9,065 bases of DNA from Candidatus Shapirobacteria bacterium (GTDB lineage Bacteria; Patescibacteriota; Microgenomatia; UBA12405; JAUWLS01). Below the pieces are notes generated by a model. That model saw nothing but the letters and a program-made list of their open reading frames with translations. It searched no databases and was not told the origin of the DNA. Positions within the stretch are counted from its first letter, which is position 1. Each line of letters opens with the position of its first letter. A program made the translations under genes and the position numbers. Location of the stretch: positions 1 to 9,065 of the forward strand of contig DAOUWE010000015.1 of assembly GCA_030667285.1 (NCBI GenBank), written 5' to 3'. Below are positions 5,914 through 9,065 of this stretch, one piece after another.

Positions 5914-8675
5914 ATCTTTTTAAGAAGAAAAAAAAGAAACCTGTTGCAGAAAAAGGGAAAGTTCCGCGGAGCGGAATCTCCGATCCGCAGACAGGATCTT
6001 TGATAAGCAGTCGTGTCCCGCAGGCCGAGATCCCTGGGGGGAGCAAGGTCCCTGGAGGGAGCGGGAAAAAGGCTTTTACGGAAGGATTGGTATCAATTAA
6101 AGACGTCATTGCTCCTTCAGCGATAGAAGTTGATTTTAATCATTTGCGAATCAACAATCGATATTATCGTACTTTGTTTGTTGCCGGTTATCCAAGATTT
6201 GTATCAATGAATTGGTTGTCGACTTTGATTAATTTCGACCATTCTCTAAACGTGGCAATGTATGTTTATCCGACGGACGGAAAAGAAATTTTGGACGATT
6301 TAAGGAGAAAGATTGCGGAAATGGAGGCAGAACTATCTACCGATTTACAGAGAGGGAAGGTTATTAATCCGTCAACCAAGGCCAAGCTAGAAGACGCTCT
6401 GTCATTGCAAGAGGATTTGGTTAAAGGTGAGGAAAGATTTTTTCAGTTCGGCTTGTATGTAACGGTATCAGCAGAGACCAAGGAAGAGCTGGATCAAGTA
6501 ACCAAGGCTTTGGAATCATCTCTGGGAGCGTTGTTGATCATCACTAAAAAAGCGAGTTTGCAAATGGAAGAAGGGTTCAAAAGCACTTTGCCAATATGTA
6601 ATGACTTGCTTAATGTGGCAAGGAATATGGACACGACATCTCTAGCGACAACTTTTCCTTTTGTTTCCTCTGATCTTTCAGACGATAAAGGAATAATGTA
6701 CGGAATCAATGAGCACAATGGAAGCCTGGTGATTTTTGATCGGTTCGAGATGGAAAATTACAATTCAGTAATTTTTGCCACATCCGGAGCCGGAAAATCT
6801 TACTTGGTAAAACTGGAGGCGTTAAGGTCATTGATGTTTGGGTCAGAAATATTGATAATTGACCCGGAAAATGAATACGAAACTTTATGCGAAGCAGTGG
6901 GGGGGCAATATATTTCTTTCGGATACGACGAAGAGTCGAAAATTAATCCTTTTGAATTGTCGGTTTTTCGTGAAGGAGAAGAGAATGAGTTGGCAAGAAA
7001 AATTCTTTCTTTACATGCGCTTTTCAAAATCATTATGGGAAAAATGAATCCCGAAGAAGAGGCAATATTAGACCGAGCTTTGGTGGACAGTTATAAAATG
7101 AAAGGAATTACGCCGGATCCGGAGACACAAGATAAAGAACCTCCTTTGATTGAAGACCTTTACAAGGCTTTGATAGGAAGGGAAGAAAAGACGGCGAAGA
7201 GTTTGGCGGCTAGATTGGAAAGATTTATTAAAGGGTCAATGATGGGAGTGTTCAACAGCCAATCGACCGTAGACATGAAGAATAAATTTGTAGTGTTCGG
7301 AATAAAAAACCTAGAAGAGAGCTTGAGGCCGATGGCAATGCACGTAATTCTAGATTATATCTGGAATCGAGTCAGGAAAGACATGAAAAAAAGACTTTTG
7401 ATTGTGGACGAGGCTTGGTTGATGATGCGACATGAAGATTCGGCGGATTTCTTGTACGGGATTACAAAAAGGGCAAGGAAGTATTTCTTGGGAGTAACGA
7501 CGGTAACTCAAGATGTAGATGATTTTTTGAACGCTGAAAAAGGAAAAGCGATAGTGACCAATTCAGCTTTGAGAATACTCCTAAAACAACATACGGCGGC
7601 GATTGATCAACTAGCTAAGATCTTTTATTTGTCCGAAGGGGAAAAGCAATTGCTTTTGTCTGCGGACATAGGAGAGGGAATCTTTTTTGCAGGACAAAAC
7701 CATGTGGCAATTAGGGTGATTGCTTCGCCGGAAGAGCATGAATTGATTACTTCTAAACCGGAGGATCTTTTGAGAATTAAAGCGGAGAGAGAAGAAAAAG
7801 AGAAAGAGAAGGCTCCACAGGGGGAGGTTTCCGACAGTCGTGATTTTAGCGAAGGGAGAAAAGAAAAAACGGTCCTGGAAGGTAGGTCTGCGAACGTAGA
7901 AATAACAGAAGAAACCCCGCAGGCCGAGATTCCCAAGGGGAGCGAGGTCCCTGGGGGGAACGAGATTCCCAAGGGGAGCGAGGTTCCCCCGCAAACGGGG
8001 TCTTTGGTGACTGAGGGGAACGAGATTCCCAAGGGGAGCGAGGTCCCTCCGCAAACGGAGCCTTTGGTGACTGACGATCCCGACCCAAAGGAACAGGGAG
8101 AAAAGAAGGAGGTTGAGACAGAAGCGGCGAGTACTGATGATGAAACGGCTTTGGTTTTGGAGAAAAGAATTGCCGAGCTAGAGGAGCAGGAGGTGGAAAA
8201 AATAAAACCGGAGGAGGTTTCCCCTATTGAGCCCGTAGTGGATAGCGGGCTAGAGAAAAACAAAGATTTGTTTACAGGGACCGATTCGGTGAACCTGACG
8301 GGTCCGGCAAGTTCGAAGATTCCGAAAAGTCCAACGAGTAAAGTTATCTTCACAAAACCAGTGACAGAGATTCAGGGGTCGCAGACTGTCCCTGAAAAAA
8401 CAGAAACGCCCGACGAAGGGGAAAAGGAAGAAAGTGAAGTTCCGGCGTTGATACAACCGAGTCAGGTAATTAAAAAACAAAGTCCCTCTGCGTCGAAGAC
8501 TACGGAAGAACGAAGCGGGTTTGATTACTCGAAGATAGCCCAGGAGGTTTGGGGTGAAGATGAGGCAGGGAAAAAACAAGATTCGGCTACGACAGGGCAA
8601 GACGAACAAAGTTCGGCTGCGCCAAAGGCTACGACAGGACGAGGTAAGATTGGGAATTATGACGATTTGTTTTGA
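5910..8675 (+). CDS. virB4: VirB4-family type IV secretion ATPase with long repeat-bearing C-terminal tail
   Basis: A 921-residue protein in three parts. Residues 1-60 are a Lys-rich start plus repeat modules (PRSGI, PQTGSL, PQAEIPGGS). Residues about 61-620 are the VirB4 body: an N-terminal part (65-235), Walker A TSGAGKS (291-297) with Ala290 where the first Gly is usual, DPENEYE (318-324), Walker B RLLIVDE (495-501, catalytic Glu501), TVTQDVDDFL (531-540) and NSALRILLKQ (551-560). Residues about 621-921 are a charged, disordered-looking tail with hexad repeats E(I/V)P(K/G)G(S/N), a short helix around 740-768, and an end FDYSKIAQEVWG ... GNYDDLF that could be a docking motif. Classical VirB4 ends soon after the ATPase domain, so about 300 residues are extra. 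It should power substrate transfer at the inner membrane with the PrgI-like and TraC-like neighbours. Start GTG at 5910 with GAGGAGG upstream. Confidence 0.92.
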   Translation: MNLFKKKKKKPVAEKGKVPRSGISDPQTGSLISSRVPQAEIPGGSKVPGGSGKKAFTEGLVSIKDVIAPSAIEVDFNHLRINNRYYRTLFVAGYPRFVSMNWLSTLINFDHSLNVAMYVYPTDGKEILDDLRRKIAEMEAELSTDLQRGKVINPSTKAKLEDALSLQEDLVKGEERFFQFGLYVTVSAETKEELDQVTKALESSLGALLIITKKASLQMEEGFKSTLPICNDLLNVARNMDTTSLATTFPFVSSDLSDDKGIMYGINEHNGSLVIFDRFEMENYNSVIFATSGAGKSYLVKLEALRSLMFGSEILIIDPENEYETLCEAVGGQYISFGYDEESKINPFELSVFREGEENELARKILSLHALFKIIMGKMNPEEEAILDRALVDSYKMKGITPDPETQDKEPPLIEDLYKALIGREEKTAKSLAARLERFIKGSMMGVFNSQSTVDMKNKFVVFGIKNLEESLRPMAMHVILDYIWNRVRKDMKKRLLIVDEAWLMMRHEDSADFLYGITKRARKYFLGVTTVTQDVDDFLNAEKGKAIVTNSALRILLKQHTAAIDQLAKIFYLSEGEKQLLLSADIGEGIFFAGQNHVAIRVIASPEEHELITSKPEDLLRIKAEREEKEKEKAPQGEVSDSRDFSEGRKEKTVLEGRSANVEITEETPQAEIPKGSEVPGGNEIPKGSEVPPQTGSLVTEGNEIPKGSEVPPQTEPLVTDDPDPKEQGEKKEVETEAASTDDETALVLEKRIAELEEQEVEKIKPEEVSPIEPVVDSGLEKNKDLFTGTDSVNLTGPASSKIPKSPTSKVIFTKPVTEIQGSQTVPEKTETPDEGEKEESEVPALIQPSQVIKKQSPSASKTTEERSGFDYSKIAQEVWGEDEAGKKQDSATTGQDEQSSAAPKATTGRGKIGNYDDLF
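5961..6062 (+). repeat. Cluster of hairpin modules near the VirB4 N-terminus (A-B-C)
   Basis: Module A: TTCCGC-GGA-GCGGAA (5962-5976). Module B: GATCC-GCAGACA-GGATC (5982-5998), then TCTTTGATAA, coding PQTGSLIS. Module C: CCCGCAGGCCGAGAT (6017-6031), then two 18-bp units (6027-6044 and 6045-6062), each with TCCC/GGGA arms and coding EIPGGS and KVPGGS. The same B and C modules recur 1.9 kb away in the tail of the same gene. Confidence 0.7.
7813..7867 (+). repeat. Diverged hairpin module in VirB4 tail (module D-like)
   Basis: CTCC-ACAGGG-GGAG (7813-7826) is a short stem-loop, followed by CAGTCGTGATTttAGCG (from 7835). The second part resembles the PrgI linker at about 4732-4762 in bases and in the encoded peptide. 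Copies are worn, so this is less certain than the other modules. Confidence 0.4.
7915..8085 (+). repeat. Hairpin and tandem repeat array in VirB4 tail (modules C-C-C-B-C-B)
   Basis: It starts with CCCGCAGGCCGAGAT (7916-7930), identical to 6017-6031. It then has 18-bp units with TCCC/GGGA arms coding E(I/V)P(K/G)G(S/N) at 7926-7943, 7944-7961 and 7962-7979. A 24-bp string recurs exactly at 7925-7948, 7961-7984 and 8021-8044. A 60-bp unit is tandemly doubled (7961-8020 and 8021-8080), coding NEIPKGSEVPPQT plus a GSLVTEG or EPLVTDD ending. Hairpins CCCCG-CAAA-CGGGG (7987-8000) and CTCCG-CAAA-CGGAG (8047-8060) differ by one compensated pair. Confidence 0.85.
8371..8396 (+). repeat. Inverted repeat TTCAGGG/CCCTGAA within VirB4 tail
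   Basis: A perfect 7-bp stem (8371-8377 with 8390-8396) around a 12-base loop containing GTCGCAGACTG, which resembles the CCGCAGAC core of module B. It may be another worn member of the same family. It lies inside the coding sequence (EIQGSQTVPE). Confidence 0.4.
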
Positions 8676-8694
8676 AACTAGGTTTTAACTCCTT

Positions 8695-8782
8695 TATTGG
8701 AGAACAAAGTAAGTAGGTTTGGCCCTTCGACTCTCTTTGTTCGCTCAGGACGACCTGCTATTGGAGAACAAAGTAAGTAGGT
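8695..8782 (+). repeat. 24-bp direct repeats flanking a 40-bp insert in the VirB4 downstream spacer
   Basis: A 24-bp string starting TATTGGAGAACAAAG and ending AGTAGGT occurs at 8695-8718 and 8759-8782 without mismatch. The 40 bp between holds CCCTTCGACTCTC and TTCGCTCAGGACGACC, which from memory resembles a short repeat scattered between genes in many bacterial genomes. CTTTGTTC (8735-8742) can pair with GAACAAAG in either flank (8702-8709 or 8766-8773), and CGACCT (8751-8756) with AGGTCG (8779-8784). The spacer 8676-8800 otherwise holds no gene and no convincing terminator. CTCC-TTTATT-GGAG (8689-8702) is a weak hairpin without a T run. Confidence 0.75.
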
Positions 8783-8786
8783 CGAA

Positions 8787-8795
8787 TGATAGAAT
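8787..8795 (+). promoter_or_regulatory. Extended -10 (TGATAGAAT) before the gene at 8801
   Basis: TGATAGAAT ends 5 bases before the ATG at 8801, and the preceding bases make an exact GAATGATAGAAT match to the site before the glycosyltransferase. No Shine-Dalgarno is seen (TTAAAA only). A leaderless or near-leaderless transcript starting here is likely, separating this gene from the VirB4 message. Confidence 0.52.
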
Positions 8796-8800
8796 TAAAA

Positions 8801-9065
8801 ATGGACGCGACAGAGGTTTTAAAGCAAACAGTAAAGCAAGTAAAAGAACAGTTACGTCCGGGAATAAATCCGAGGAGTATCGTGGGTTTGGACATCCTAG
8901 TGATGTTCGTGTTGTCGGCAGGTCAAGAGATAGTAGAGAGAGAGCAAATAGAAAAAAAACTGGCTTTGGTCAAAAGAGGAGACATTAGGGGCTTTTTGAG
9001 AGAAGTAGAAAAATTAATTTCAGAAACGGAAGAGAAGGGTTTGCAGGCGGTTGTTCCGGTAGAAA
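8801..9065 (+). CDS. Unrecognised protein, partial (3' end off window)
   Basis: From ATG 8801 the frame is open for 88 codons to the window edge. The protein begins MDATEVLKQTVKQVKEQL, then a hydrophobic stretch VGLDILVMFVLSAGQEIV (residues 28-45), then a charged, helix-prone part (VEREQIEKKLALVKRG ... FLREVEKLISETEEKG). The hydrophobic stretch contains Asp and could be a buried helix rather than a membrane span. Codon use (GA-rich, AGA/AGG for Arg) matches the neighbours, and an overlapping +1-type frame (8719-8988) with an Arg/Ser-rich product looks like its shadow. The family is not recognised. Position after VirB4 makes a link to the secretion-like cluster possible, but the separate promoter leaves this open. 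Confidence 0.7.
   Translation, partial: MDATEVLKQTVKQVKEQLRPGINPRSIVGLDILVMFVLSAGQEIVEREQIEKKLALVKRGDIRGFLREVEKLISETEEKGLQAVVPVE

Noticed and set aside
6777..6800. Walker A of VirB4 as degenerate because Ala290 replaces the first Gly
   Set aside because: The essential GxGKS part (293-297), Walker B and the catalytic Glu are intact, so loss of ATPase activity is not supported.
7625..8353. A 242-residue open frame on the minus strand within the VirB4 tail
   Set aside because: It is antisense to the repeat-rich tail. Its Ser/Gly/Pro-rich product only mirrors the repeats, and it has no ribosome site or family motif.
8676..8800. RNA gene or tRNA in the spacer after VirB4
   Set aside because: The stems found are short and explained by the direct repeats. 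No cloverleaf or known RNA pattern is visible.
8719..8988. An 89-residue plus-strand frame overlapping the right-edge gene
   Set aside because: Its product is a Ser/Arg-rich, low-complexity string and it starts inside the repeat insert. The frame from 8801 has better composition, matching codon use and a promoter-like box.

Overview
The window looks like a chromosomal piece of a Candidate Phyla Radiation (Patescibacteria) bacterium, most likely of the Microgenomates kind. This is inferred from gene content, not from a phylogenetic marker. The content that suggests it is a PrgI-family membrane protein, a separate VirB4 N-terminal-like (TraC-like) protein and a VirB4 ATPase in a row, a stand-alone 5'-3' exonuclease, compact spacing, and DUF5320-like mini-proteins. 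TGA acts as an ordinary stop, which argues against the groups that recode it (Gracilibacteria, Absconditabacteria).

Layout. Positions 1-390 (minus strand) hold two tandem, near-identical small DUF5320-like genes. The second runs off the left edge. Both are driven by a textbook sigma-70 type promoter with a perfect palindrome over the expected transcription start. Next comes a HAD-family hydrolase (minus, 393-1079), whose start codon lies only 15 bp from that of the divergent thioredoxin reductase gene trxB (plus, 1095-2030). A GT4-type glycosyltransferase follows (2043-3143). Its 3' end overlaps by 92 bp the convergent 5'-3' exonuclease gene (minus, 3052-4083). From 4155 to the right edge everything reads on the plus strand: PrgI-like protein, TraC-like protein, VirB4 ATPase, a 125-bp spacer with a repeat-flanked insert, and the start of an unrecognised gene (8801 onward).

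Working together. The PrgI/TraC-like/VirB4 trio is probably the inner-membrane energising part of a type IV secretion-like (DNA or protein transfer) machine. PrgI supplies two membrane spans. The TraC-like protein corresponds to the N-terminal domain of classical VirB4 made as a separate chain. VirB4 supplies the ATPase. The left-hand genes are housekeeping or accessory genes (redox, phosphatase, surface sugar transfer, DNA repair) with no obvious functional link to the trio.

Two patterns stand out. First, the linkers of PrgI and both ends of VirB4 carry copies of the same small, GC-rich, hairpin-forming sequence modules, in frame. Some hairpin arms differ by compensating base changes. This looks like a family of short palindromic elements living inside coding sequence. 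Second, several genes lack a Shine-Dalgarno sequence and instead have a -10 box (often TGATAnAAT) ending 5-7 bp before the start codon, as expected for leaderless mRNAs. Three genes share this arrangement closely.
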